Below are positions 1-6,120 of a DNA stretch of 6,330 bases, piece after piece. Location: the NCBI GenBank assembly GCA_002774795.1, contig PCYI01000029.1, forward strand, positions 46,129 through 52,458. Direction: 5' to 3'. The notes beneath the pieces were generated by a model. It made no database searches. It saw only the letters and a program-made list of their open reading frames with translations, and had not been told where the DNA came from. The position numbers were made by a program, and so were the translations under genes. The DNA comes from Candidatus Vogelbacteria bacterium CG10_big_fil_rev_8_21_14_0_10_51_16 (GTDB lineage: Bacteria > Patescibacteriota > Minisyncoccia > Phycocordibacterales > JACRKE01). The first letter of the stretch is position 1. Each line of letters starts with the position of its first letter.

Positions 1-30
1 GCCTGCACGTTTTCGTTTTTGCGCGGGGGA
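1..30 (+). repeat. Left copy of a 30-bp perfect inverted repeat
   Basis: Bases 1-30 (beginning GCCTGCACGTTTTCG and ending GCGCGGGGGA) are identical to the reverse complement of 6269-6298. The similarity resumes just inside as AGATTTCCT at 33-41, matched by 6254-6262 on the other strand, with a five-base offset. The repeat could therefore be a diverged pair of about 40 bp. The left copy starts at the first base of the window, so it may continue outward. It could be a transposon-type terminal repeat or the inner edge of a longer inverted duplication; the window cannot decide. Confidence 0.9.
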
Positions 31-40
31 GGAGATTTCC

Positions 41-148
41 TTTCGAAAATATCCACCAAAGTGGGTGGGGCTCCAATGAGGAAGACCGCTTCCCCTACAA
101 ACAGCCTTCTTCTTTGGAGCTGGGTGGAGACGAAAGCTATTTTCGAAA
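41..148. repeat. Long imperfect hairpin inside the left inverted repeat; possible structured RNA
   Basis: Four nested helices can be drawn. 41-51 pairs with 138-148 (11 bp, TTTCGAAAATA). 52-57 pairs with 123-128 (TCCACC/GGTGGA). 70-76 pairs with 114-120 (GCTCCAA/TTGGAGC). 78-84 pairs with 106-112 (7 bp with one G-U). A nine-base bulge lies at 129-137 and a terminal loop at 85-105. The collinear nesting over 108 bases is hard to get by chance. It lies immediately upstream of the regulator promoter. It could be a small RNA, a recombination site that acts as folded DNA, or a subterminal binding region of a mobile element. I do not recognise it as a known RNA family. Confidence 0.6.
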
Positions 149-154
149 ACCCTT

Positions 155-186
155 ATGTATTATAGTACATTTGTTTTGCTGTACAT
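155..186. promoter_or_regulatory. Operator-like GTACAT repeats over the regulator promoter
   Basis: ATGTA at 155-159 and TACAT at 166-170 form an imperfect 16-bp palindrome. GTACAT occurs at 165-170 and again at 181-186, a 16-base period. The second copy lies in the spacer between the proposed -35 and -10 elements, and the first lies just upstream of -35. Two sites placed like this suit activation from the distal site and repression from the proximal site by the XRE-type protein encoded directly downstream, as known for controller proteins. That the 213-419 product binds here is inference. Confidence 0.45.
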
Positions 187-199
187 AGGGTTATATACT
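171..199 (+). promoter_or_regulatory. Sigma70-type promoter for the XRE regulator
   Basis: TTGTTT (171-176) and TATACT (194-199) are separated by exactly 17 bases. The expected start of transcription is near 206, only about seven bases before the ATG at 213. There is no Shine-Dalgarno sequence in this short stretch, so the message would be leaderless or nearly so. Confidence 0.55.
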
Positions 200-212
200 C
201 TCAATTGTTGAT

Positions 213-419
213 ATGTCAAAAACATCCCAAAGGTTAGGGCTTAATCTCCGCAAGATTCGTCTTGAGCTTCACATGACACAAGTACAATTTGCTAAGAAGC
301 TCAAGATTGACACCGCGTACTTGAGTAATCTCGAGAACGGGAAGAAGAATCCAACACTGGAGACAATAGAGAGTATCGCTAAGACGCTTGGTATTAAGGT
401 CGAGGATCTAGTAAGGTAA
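213..419 (+). CDS. Small XRE/Cro-type helix-turn-helix transcriptional regulator
   Basis: The 68-aa product is almost entirely one HTH_3 (XRE/Cro/C1) domain. Helix 2 is around residues 22-30 (TQVQFAKKL) and the recognition helix around 34-41 (TAYLSNLE), followed by the family-typical N42-G43 and P47-T48 and a closing helix around 50-65. There is no sensor or oligomerisation extension, so it probably acts as a dimeric repressor or autoregulator. The size and fold match controller (C) proteins of restriction-modification cassettes and antitoxin-type regulators. The ATG follows a promoter by only about seven bases, and GTACAT repeats lie over that promoter, which suggests autoregulation and leaderless translation. 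It stops with TAA, 31 bases before the methyltransferase, so co-transcription is likely. The family is secure; the regulon is inference. Confidence 0.9.
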   Translation: MSKTSQRLGLNLRKIRLELHMTQVQFAKKLKIDTAYLSNLENGKKNPTLETIESIAKTLGIKVEDLVR

Positions 420-450
420 TCATTATATAAGTAAAGAAAAAATATCAATC

Positions 451-1287
451 ATGTTAGAAACTCACCATAGTCAGCACGAAACGGAAGATGCCATTTCAAG
501 TAGATGGGAAAGTTATCGACGCGCCAATACAGAGAGTCCTGGGGCACGAGAAAATGAACTCAGCGAGATTTTTAAGTTGCTTAATCCGCAACATGGCGAA
601 AAAGTATGGGAATACGGCACTGGAAATAGATATCTAACCTTTCCCTTGGCGCAAGCAGTTGGCTCAATTGGAGAAGTCATATCGACTGATGTGAATGAAG
701 GGAATACAGAAGAAGTAAAGGGAAAGGCTGCAGAAAGAAGTTTGCCTATAAAAACAATTCTTTTGGCTCAAGAAAATCCATTTCTACCTCCTGAGTATCA
801 GGATTACTTTGATGCTGTTACCAGCATCGCGACCTTGCACCATCTTGATAACCGTGATCAACAAACAGGGATGACAGGTCGACTTGAGGGGTTGAAGAAA
901 TTTTATGCAAGCTTAAAACGTGGAGGCCGACTGGTTATTGCTGACCCAGTATATGGGACGGCAACGCAACGCTATTTTGATTCCATTGATGACCCTGAAT
1001 ACTGCTATCCAACGGGACATCCACATGACTTTCCAACGCAGGACGAAATACTGACCCTGATAACGAAAGCCGGGTTTACGCCTCAGTCTCTGGAAGTTAA
1101 AACTGTGCCCTGGAGGTTCCCAGACATTGAAGCGGCTAAGAAGTTTGTTCACACTATCCACCATGCTCGTGCTGGAGCAGATCAATCACTTGTCATGGCG
1201 GAAAAGATTTTAGGGCTAACTAAGGTAGGTGATCATTATGAACTGGGATGGCAGCTGTTTTTCTTAAAAGCTGTAAGGGACTACTGA
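451..1287 (+). CDS. Class I SAM-dependent methyltransferase, substrate unknown
   Basis: The 278-aa protein has a Rossmann methyltransferase core. Motif I is at residues 52-59 (VWEYGTGN, a variant of ExGxG), the acidic end of beta-2 is D80 in VISTDV, the motif around 120-132 is FDAVTSIATLHHL, and the late strand is LKRGGRLVIADP (155-166). This arrangement is that of Methyltransf_11/25-type enzymes acting on small molecules, lipids or RNA. There is no DPPY/NPPY or cytosine-methylase PC motif, so I do not call it a DNA methylase. About 110 residues follow the core and may form a substrate cap. The start is the first ATG, with only A-rich sequence and no clear ribosome site before it. It stops with TGA, and the DUF3800 gene begins 18 bases later in the same frame. 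Codons look more AT-rich than in the exporter gene. Confidence 0.85.
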   Translation: MLETHHSQHETEDAISSRWESYRRANTESPGARENELSEIFKLLNPQHGEKVWEYGTGNRYLTFPLAQAVGSIGEVISTDVNEGNTEEVKGKAAERSLPIKTILLAQENPFLPPEYQDYFDAVTSIATLHHLDNRDQQTGMTGRLEGLKKFYASLKRGGRLVIADPVYGTATQRYFDSIDDPEYCYPTGHPHDFPTQDEILTLITKAGFTPQSLEVKTVPWRFPDIEAAKKFVHTIHHARAGADQSLVMAEKILGLTKVGDHYELGWQLFFLKAVRDY

Positions 1288-1305
1288 GCAAGGCCCCAGC
1301 ATCCT

Positions 1306-1980
1306 ATGCCCAACCCCCAACACTACATTTTCATCGACGAGTCGGGTGACCCGGGCAAGCCGTTCGCGCTCGGCGCTGATGGGAATAAAGTCCCAACGGG
1401 CGCAAGCCTCTTTTACATACTCACCGCCATCTGCCTCGACTCGCAAAAATTATTTGCCTTGGAACATGAGCTACTGCTTATTCGCCAGAAGTATGGTTTC
1501 AGAAGTGAGATCAAGTCTACGATCATTCCCCTCACGATGTACAAAGATTTACTTGGCATCGTGAATTCACTCAGCATACCTATCTACTATCGCTTGATCG
1601 ACAAGCGAATATACAAAGGCCAGTTCGCGACGGCCGGACATGCAAAGCTGCACAATATCTTTGACGACTACAACCTCTCCAAGCTCGTCTTGTTCGCCAC
1701 AAGAAAAGAAGAGCTCGCCCGGGCCGAGGTGGCGATAGACCGCGCAGATCGGCGCATGTACAAGCACGACTATTTTAGTGGCTTCGACAAATATCTCTAT
1801 GAACGAGTCAACACGAAAACCATCATTCGTATCGAGCACATTACCCATGTGAACTCTGAGTACGTAAATGCAATGCAGTTGTCTGATCTTGTGAGCGGAG
1901 CACTGCGCGACTACTTCACTGCCAAGAACAAGGAATTGCGACAGGTCATAGACAAGAAGTACCTCTACAAAATATGGTAG
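1306..1980 (+). CDS. DUF3800 family protein (RNase H-like fold, putative nuclease)
   Basis: The 224-aa protein has the hallmarks of DUF3800. The N-terminal strand is YIFIDESGDPG (residues 7-17, acidic D11/E12/D15), a central acidic site is IDRADRR (144-150, D145), and the C-terminal signature is VNSEYVNAMQLSDLVSGAL (182-200, D194). These acidic residues are spaced as in RNase H-like nucleases. DUF3800 genes are common in accessory and defence-rich DNA and near mobile elements, but their activity is poorly defined. The length is normal for the family, so the gene looks intact; it ends with TAG. The ATG lies 18 bases after the methyltransferase stop, with only a weak AAGG 13 bases upstream, so translation may depend on coupling. 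A strong terminator follows at once, making this the last gene of the unit. Family call confident; nuclease role inferred. Confidence 0.85.
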   Translation: MPNPQHYIFIDESGDPGKPFALGADGNKVPTGASLFYILTAICLDSQKLFALEHELLLIRQKYGFRSEIKSTIIPLTMYKDLLGIVNSLSIPIYYRLIDKRIYKGQFATAGHAKLHNIFDDYNLSKLVLFATRKEELARAEVAIDRADRRMYKHDYFSGFDKYLYERVNTKTIIRIEHITHVNSEYVNAMQLSDLVSGALRDYFTAKNKELRQVIDKKYLYKIW

Positions 1981-1982
1981 CA

Positions 1983-2024
1983 ACCAAAAGAGCGGGCCCT
2001 AGACCTAGGACACGCTCTTTTGGT
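1983..2024. terminator. Strong bidirectional terminator after the DUF3800 gene
   Basis: Perfect 12-bp arms at 1983-1994 (ACCAAAAGAGCG) and 2013-2024 (CGCTCTTTTGGT) enclose an 18-base loop that itself holds CCTAG (1998-2002) and CTAGG (2005-2009). The A-run and T-run at the base of the arms make it usable on both strands. It begins three bases after the DUF3800 stop and separates the first operon from the winged-helix gene. Confidence 0.8.
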
Positions 2025-2055
2025 ACAAATGAGCTTCATGGAAAGCCACTTGCGG

Positions 2056-2077
2056 ATTTGTTACTATAGTAACAAAT
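2056..2077. promoter_or_regulatory. Perfect 22-bp palindrome, likely operator
   Basis: The half-site ATTTGTTACTA at 2056-2066 is followed by its exact reverse complement. The centre contains TATAGT at 2065-2070, a good -10 hexamer on both strands, although I see no matching -35 at 17 bases. It lies 82 bases before the winged-helix gene and outside the terminator. A dimeric HTH protein binding site is the simplest reading; the binding protein could be the product of 2160-2717 or of 213-419. A cruciform or recombination site is an alternative. Confidence 0.5.
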
Positions 2078-2159
2078 ATGGGGTGGATAGCAAGCTCAAT
2101 GATAGCCAGACATAACTTAAAGACGAGAAATCCTTCCAGTAATTACGACTCTAAAGACC

Positions 2160-2717
2160 ATGTCTGATGAACCACAACAAGGTGCACCCATAAAACCTGC
2201 ACAAACGGCGGAGCCGCAGGTGACCCCAGTCGCAGATCCTATCACGATAGTTGCTCCTGCGATAGAAGTAGTGGAGCCGCCGCAAGTCGCCGAGGAAATC
2301 TCGGATACTGCACAGCTACCAGTAATTGAAGTAACTACTCCCACCCAGGTAGAGGAAGTCTCAGTTGAACCGCAACCAGCGACACAATCAACTCAGACTC
2401 CAGAGATGCTTCCTGAAGCAGTTGCGCCCATAGCACATAATGCTCCTGTTCTGTCGCAACCAGACAACAGCCCAGCACCTATTTCCGTCCTTCGCCCTCA
2501 AGCACAAGTCGCTCGCACAAATCGTATCCAAAAGAAACTTGATAAGATCATGGAGTTTATTCGCGAAAAGAAAACGATCAGGAATGATGATGTTGAAAAG
2601 ATTCTCCACGTCTCTGACTCAACCGCGCAGCGATATCTTGGTGCATTAGTAAAACAAGGAAAACTTCGCAAGCTCGGAAGTCGCGGTTCAACGCACTACG
2701 AACTCGTTAATATATAA
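2160..2717 (+). CDS. Winged-helix DNA-binding protein with long disordered N-terminal tail
   Basis: The 185-aa product has two parts. Residues 1 to about 115 are low-complexity, rich in Pro, Glu, Val, Gln, Ala and Thr, with no predicted fold, signal peptide or membrane segment. Residues 121-185 form a winged helix: helix 1 around 124-136, helix 2 NDDVEKILH (142-150), recognition helix SDSTAQRYLGALVKQG (152-167) and a basic wing KLRKLGSRGSTHY (168-180). The C-terminal domain resembles DeoR/MarR-like HTHs. Proteins with an acidic, proline-rich tail in front of this domain are familiar to me from Patescibacteria, but their targets are unknown. The gene stands alone between two terminators, with a 22-bp palindrome upstream. 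There is no clear ribosome site before the ATG, and the stop is TAA. It may be a DNA-architectural or regulatory protein; that part is inference. Confidence 0.8.
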   Translation: MSDEPQQGAPIKPAQTAEPQVTPVADPITIVAPAIEVVEPPQVAEEISDTAQLPVIEVTTPTQVEEVSVEPQPATQSTQTPEMLPEAVAPIAHNAPVLSQPDNSPAPISVLRPQAQVARTNRIQKKLDKIMEFIREKKTIRNDDVEKILHVSDSTAQRYLGALVKQGKLRKLGSRGSTHYELVNI

Positions 2718-2720
2718 AGT

Positions 2721-2763
2721 GAAAAAGAAGAGGCTCCTTCCCCTGAATACAGAGAAGGAGCCT
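2721..2763 (-). terminator. Terminator of the ABC exporter gene, convergent with the winged-helix gene
   Basis: Ten-bp perfect arms at 2731-2740 (AGGCTCCTTC) and 2754-2763 (GAAGGAGCCT) enclose a 13-base loop. Read on the minus strand, the stem is followed by CTTCTTTTTC (2721-2730), a good T-rich tail. On the plus strand the tail is poor (AAGTTG), so the main direction is minus, but the hairpin sits only 13 bases after the stop of the + gene and may serve both. Confidence 0.75.
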
Positions 2764-2782
2764 AAGTTGATGTGAATCTAGG

Positions 2783-4624
2783 CTAGTTGACGTGAGCACC
2801 GCTTGATCCGCTCCCGTTCGTCGCGCCGAGGAGTTGGTGCACGACCAGCTCCTGGTAGAGCGAGCAGGTGCCGAGCAGTTCCTCGTGCGTCCCTTGGGCC
2901 ACGATCTGGCCTTTGTCGACGACAAAGATGATGTCTGCCGACACGACCGTTGCCAGACGGTGAGCGACTACGACCGTGGTGCGACCCGCCGATGCTCCCT
3001 CGACGGCCTTGCGAATCTTGGACTCGTTCACCATGTCCAAGCTCGAGGTGGCCTCATCGAGGATGAGTACCTTTGGGTGCCGTGCCAATGCTCGCGCAAT
3101 GCCTACCCGCTGACGCTCGCCACCCGAGAGACGGATACCGTTCTCACCGACGATGGTGTCCCAGCCGTCGGTGAGTCGTCCCCGCAAGTCGTCGAGCTGG
3201 GCGATCTTCGCCAGAGCTTCGAGCTCGTCATCGCTGATCTTCCGCCCCATACCGATGTTGAAGCGGATGGAACGGTCGAACAGTCTGACATCCTGCTCGA
3301 CGTAGCCGATGGCTTCGCGCCAGCGGGTGAGATCGAGGAGCGGCAGATCGTACCCATCCACAAGCACCGTCCCACTGGTGGGATCATATGCCCGCTGGAT
3401 AAGTCCGACGATGGTGGTCTTTCCGGCGCCTGAGGGTCAGACGAAGGCAGCCATGGTTCCTGCAGGGATAGTGACGTTCACACCCTGCAACACCATCTTC
3501 GTCTGTCGCACGATCGTCGTGTCGCCTGCGATCTCCTCGTCCTCGACTTCCCCACGAACGGGGTAGCTGAACGAGACATCGACAAGGCGGACTTCTCCGG
3601 CGAAAGCCGGCGGGCGGATCGGGTTTGCCGATACCGTGACCGCAGGCTCCGTATCGAGAAGTTTGAAGTAGCGCCTGACCGAGGTGAGGTGATTGAGGAT
3701 TTGTCTCTGTCGTGACATGAGCGTCCCCAAGTTGTTCGTCATGCCCCCGAGCCAGGACATGACGGGAATGAGCATGCCGACTGGGAGCTGCCGATGTGCT
3801 ACGAGCCAGAAGGTATAGACGCGGATGCCGAAGGTGGCGCACCAGAGCAGATAGGTGCGGAACTCACTCAGACCCATGAACGAGCGCCAGAGATTCATCC
3901 CAAACGTATCGAGCTCCTGTCGTTGACCCATGTAGTCCTCGACCAGTTCCTGCTGGCGACCGTGACTGAGAACGAGCGGCATGTTGCGCACGAACTCACT
4001 GTAGTCGCGTCCTAACCGCGTCTCTCGCCCTTGCTCTTCGTTGATTGGCTTCGAGTAGAAGTAGTTTCCCGATAGAACGAGAGCGAAAGCAATAGAGACG
4101 GTCACGAGCGCGCAGGTACCCAGCCGAAAGTCGATGAACAGCAGTGCGAGTGCGCTGCCCACAATCTGGAGCAGTATCGGCGTAACCTGAAAGAGGAACG
4201 AGGTGACCAATTGCCAGAGAGAGTCTTCTCCCTTCCGCACGATCATCTGTACCTGTCCCGAGTTGAACGACCGAAACTGCCCGACCGAAAGCAAGGTGAC
4301 CCGCTCCAGTGTTGAGCGGCTGAAGTGGGTGGTGATCTCGTAACTCACCCGCGTGGTCATGTGTGCTCGTCGCCAGGTGAAGAACCTGTCGACGAGACCC
4401 AGCGCGAAAGCGAGGGTCAACCACATGACCGACTGAGTGAAAGCATTCGCCGCGAGGGCGGGAGATGCCATCCCAGTCAAGAGCGCAGTCAGCGCCATAC
4501 CTGCAAGGTAGGGCGTAGAGAGATCGAACACCTGCTCGATCAACATCCCAACGAACGCGATCCCGATCTTCAATCGGAACGGTCCGAATGATGTAATGAG
4601 TCGGCGGACGAAGCTGAAGTACAC
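2783..4624 (-). CDS. ABC exporter half-transporter (TMD-NBD), interrupted by a TGA in Walker A
   Basis: One frame of 614 codons runs from GTG at 4624 to TAG at 2783-2785, with a single internal TGA. AGGAG at 4631-4635 lies six bases before the GTG, a strong reason for this start. Residues 1 to about 330 are the six-helix ABC exporter membrane domain, and about 345-605 are the nucleotide-binding domain. The motifs are Walker A at 396-404, Q-loop Q444, signature LSGGE (499-503), Walker B VLILDE (519-524), D-loop SSLD (527-530) and switch H555. Codon 396, which should be the first Walker A glycine, is TGA (3439-3437); the frame continues as PSGAGKTT. Under the standard code the product ends after the membrane domain, and the downstream part lacks Walker A, so neither half could power transport. 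Half-transporters of this kind dimerise in the cytoplasmic membrane; the substrate is unknown. All 52 other glycines are GGN. Either a point mutation or error (GGA to TGA) or UGA-glycine recoding explains it; I favour the former. Confidence 0.85.
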
Positions 4625-4630
4625 GATGGT

Positions 4631-4635
4631 CTCCT
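4631..4635 (-). promoter_or_regulatory. Ribosome binding site that fixes the exporter GTG start
   Basis: The minus strand reads AGGAG followed by six bases and then GTG at 4624. This is the clearest Shine-Dalgarno sequence in the window. It supports the non-ATG start, since no other plausible start lies near the beginning of the membrane domain. Confidence 0.75.
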
Positions 4636-4689
4636 TTGGTCAGTGCGTAAAGGTTGGTTCAGTGTCCCAGTATCATTTTACTAGCCTAA

Positions 4690-5664
4690 GAAGAAGATAT
4701 CGACCTCAAACCGAGGCCAATCGTAAAGCAGCACACCATCACCAGACACTGGTGCGGACACTGTGAGACGTACGTCAAATCAAAAAACATCCCAGACACT
4801 TCTCGTATCGGTATCAATGTCCTCGGCTACATCCTGTATGCGCGCTACCGACTGCGACTTCCCTTGAAAAAGATCCAAGAGAGTTTGCACGATCTGTACA
4901 ACTTCAGGATATCCGAGGGAGAGATTGTGTCTAAACTCGACGAAGCAAGAACTCTCTTTGGTGAAGACTATGATGCCATCACGCTCCTGATTGAGGAAGC
5001 AAGCCACGTCTACGCTGATGAGACGGGCTGGAAGATGGATGGTAAAAACTGGTGGTTGTGGGTGTTTGTCACTGAGCGCGGGGTGCGTTATGTGATCGAA
5101 GACACGCGAGGCAAAGGAGTAGCGGCCCGCGCCCTTGGCCTCAAGGAAGATCGCGTCATCATCTCCGATGGGTACGCCGCCCACAAGAACCTACCAGGCG
5201 ACAAACAACAGTGCTGGGTACATCTTCTGCGGGTGGCAAAGATACACTCCCCGCCTCTGTATGAAGACCTGATACTTTTGTACAAAAGATTGCTGCAAGA
5301 ACTGGAAAAGAAGAAAGAGGAACGAGACAAGGCGATATTTGAAAAAGCACTCGCTCTGCTCATTGCAAAAGCGTACCCGCAACTGGAAGCGAAGAAGGTG
5401 CAGGCACGCATGCAACATCATGCAGGCAGTTTGTTCACCTGCCTCGAGCACGACGGCGTCTTGCCGGAGAACAACACGGCCGAACGAGCCATCAGGCTTC
5501 AGGTGGTGATGCGCAAAATCTTCGGCGGTTCACGATCCCTTGACGGTGCCAAGGCGCATGAGGTGAATACATCTGTCATCGAAACACAGATGCGCCAACA
5601 TCCGGGCGACTCTTTCTTCGACCTCATGCTACCGCTTCTCAAGAGGCGTCGCTCAGAGTTGTGA
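4690..5664 (+). pseudogene. IS66 family transposase (TnpC), N-terminally truncated
   Basis: The frame is open from the TAA at 4687-4689 to TGA at 5662-5664, 324 codons, against roughly 450-550 in complete IS66 transposases. What remains starts in the zinc-knuckle region (Cys22-x2-Cys25, counting from 4690), continues through the RLRLPLKKI helix region, and then the whole catalytic core. The DDE residues are D110 in YADETGW (codon 5017), D160 in ISDGY (5167) and E265 in NNTAERAIR (5482). The N-terminal coiled-coil and first zinc ligands are missing. No ATG, GTG or TTG lies in frame before TTG at 4864, which would cut away the zinc region and part of the HTH. The accessory genes tnpA and tnpB, usual in IS66 elements, are absent. 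The break lies within about 65 bases of the divergent exporter gene. I read it as a remnant, unlikely to move by itself. Confidence 0.85.
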
Positions 5665-5687
5665 GCAGTTACCTACTGCTCGTTTTA
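5663..5687 (+). terminator. Terminator overlapping the transposase stop codon
   Basis: GAGCAGT (5663-5669) and ACTGCTC (5675-5681) form a 7-bp stem with loop TACCT, followed by GTTTTA. The left arm begins inside the TGA stop at 5662-5664. This is a typical compact Rho-independent terminator for + strand transcription. Confidence 0.7.
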
Positions 5688-5688
5688 A

Positions 5689-5727
5689 TGGCTCAAGTTA
5701 GCCAAAATGTAGAGACGGATTGAGCCA
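5689..5727. repeat. Short inverted repeat downstream of the transposase
   Basis: TGGCTCAA (5689-5696) and TTGAGCCA (5720-5727) are 8-bp perfect inverted arms 23 bases apart; smaller AGCC/GGCT pairs overlap them (5690-5703, 5723-5733). It may be the decayed right end of the IS66 element, but it does not show the GTAA-type end usual for that family, so the assignment is weak. Confidence 0.35.
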
Positions 5728-5740
5728 ATGGCTAGACGCC

Positions 5741-5776
5741 GTTATAAAACGATCTGACCCAAGTATTGGGTCAGAT
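5741..5776 (-). terminator. Minus-strand terminator hairpin in the right noncoding region
   Basis: Eleven-bp perfect arms at 5752-5762 (ATCTGACCCAA) and 5766-5776 (TTGGGTCAGAT) enclose a three-base loop. On the minus strand the stem is followed by CGTTTTATAAC, a short T-tract; on the plus strand no T-run follows. This suggests that something is transcribed leftward through 5777-6330 and stops here, facing the transposase terminator. Confidence 0.55.
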
Positions 5777-5841
5777 AGCCCCAAATGACCCAAGGCACGG
5801 CTCACCCCTCTCCTGCATTCCGCCTGAACCGGGGAGTCCTC

Positions 5842-5875
5842 CCCTCCAGGAGCGGCGCCAGCCGCTCCTGGAGGG
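5842..5875. repeat. Perfect 15-bp GC-rich hairpin
   Basis: CCCTCCAGGAGCGGC (5842-5856) is exactly complementary to GCCGCTCCTGGAGGG (5861-5875), with a four-base loop GCCA. An alternative 6-bp hairpin GGGGAG/CTCCCC (5831-5836 and 5839-5844) overlaps the left arm and could compete with it. No T-run follows on either strand, so it is not an obvious intrinsic terminator. Confidence 0.7.
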
Positions 5876-5948
5876 ATCCCGCTGTGCCGCGCACGGAGGG
5901 CGGGGCAAGGCACAGGATAAAGAAAGAGCCGAAGGCACCACTGCATTT

Positions 5949-6010
5949 CACCCAGCCTGCAAGAAAAAGGGGTAGCGAAGCGTAGGGGAAAATGAATTGC
6001 AGGCTGGGTG
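5949..6010. repeat. 14-bp inverted repeat with 34-base loop
   Basis: CACCCAGCCTGCAA (5949-5962) is exactly complementary to TTGCAGGCTGGGTG (5997-6010). The purine-rich loop (5963-5996) has no strong internal pairing that I can see. It is one of several stems that divide the region between the transposase and the right inverted repeat. Confidence 0.65.
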
Positions 6011-6082
6011 CATCTCGCTCTGTCTTCGGGCGTCGAGTCCGCTGCAGTCTGCGACTGTAAGGAGCAGGGACGGAAGTGGGCT

Positions 6083-6111
6083 CGCGCACGAGACAGGCGA
6101 GGGAGTGCGCG
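6083..6111. repeat. 7-bp GC hairpin
   Basis: CGCGCAC (6083-6089) pairs with GTGCGCG (6105-6111) across a 15-base loop. It is short, and in GC-rich sequence it could arise by chance; its value lies in being one of a row of stems. Confidence 0.4.
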
Positions 6112-6120
6112 TCGCCACCC

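Noticed and set aside
41..148. Integron attC-like recombination site
   Set aside because: Size and imperfect symmetry fit, but no GTTRRRY/RYYYAAC core pair is placed at the ends and no integron integrase is present.
451..1287. Methyltransferase as a DNA methylase of a classical restriction-modification system
   Set aside because: No DPPY/NPPY and no cytosine-methylase motifs; the core is of the general class I small-molecule or RNA type. Only the layout is reminiscent.
1567..1983. 138-aa minus-strand open frame opposite DUF3800
   Set aside because: Antisense shadow of a gene with clear DUF3800 motifs.
2834..3433. 199-aa plus-strand open frame opposite the exporter
   Set aside because: Lies antisense to the Walker B, signature and H-loop coding sequence of the ABC gene; the minus-strand frame has every family motif.
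5785..5985. 66-aa plus-strand open frame in the right region
   Set aside because: Rich in Arg, Pro and Ser, no motif or ribosome site, runs through the perfect hairpin at 5842-5875, and overlaps frames on both strands. Best read as noncoding GC-rich sequence.
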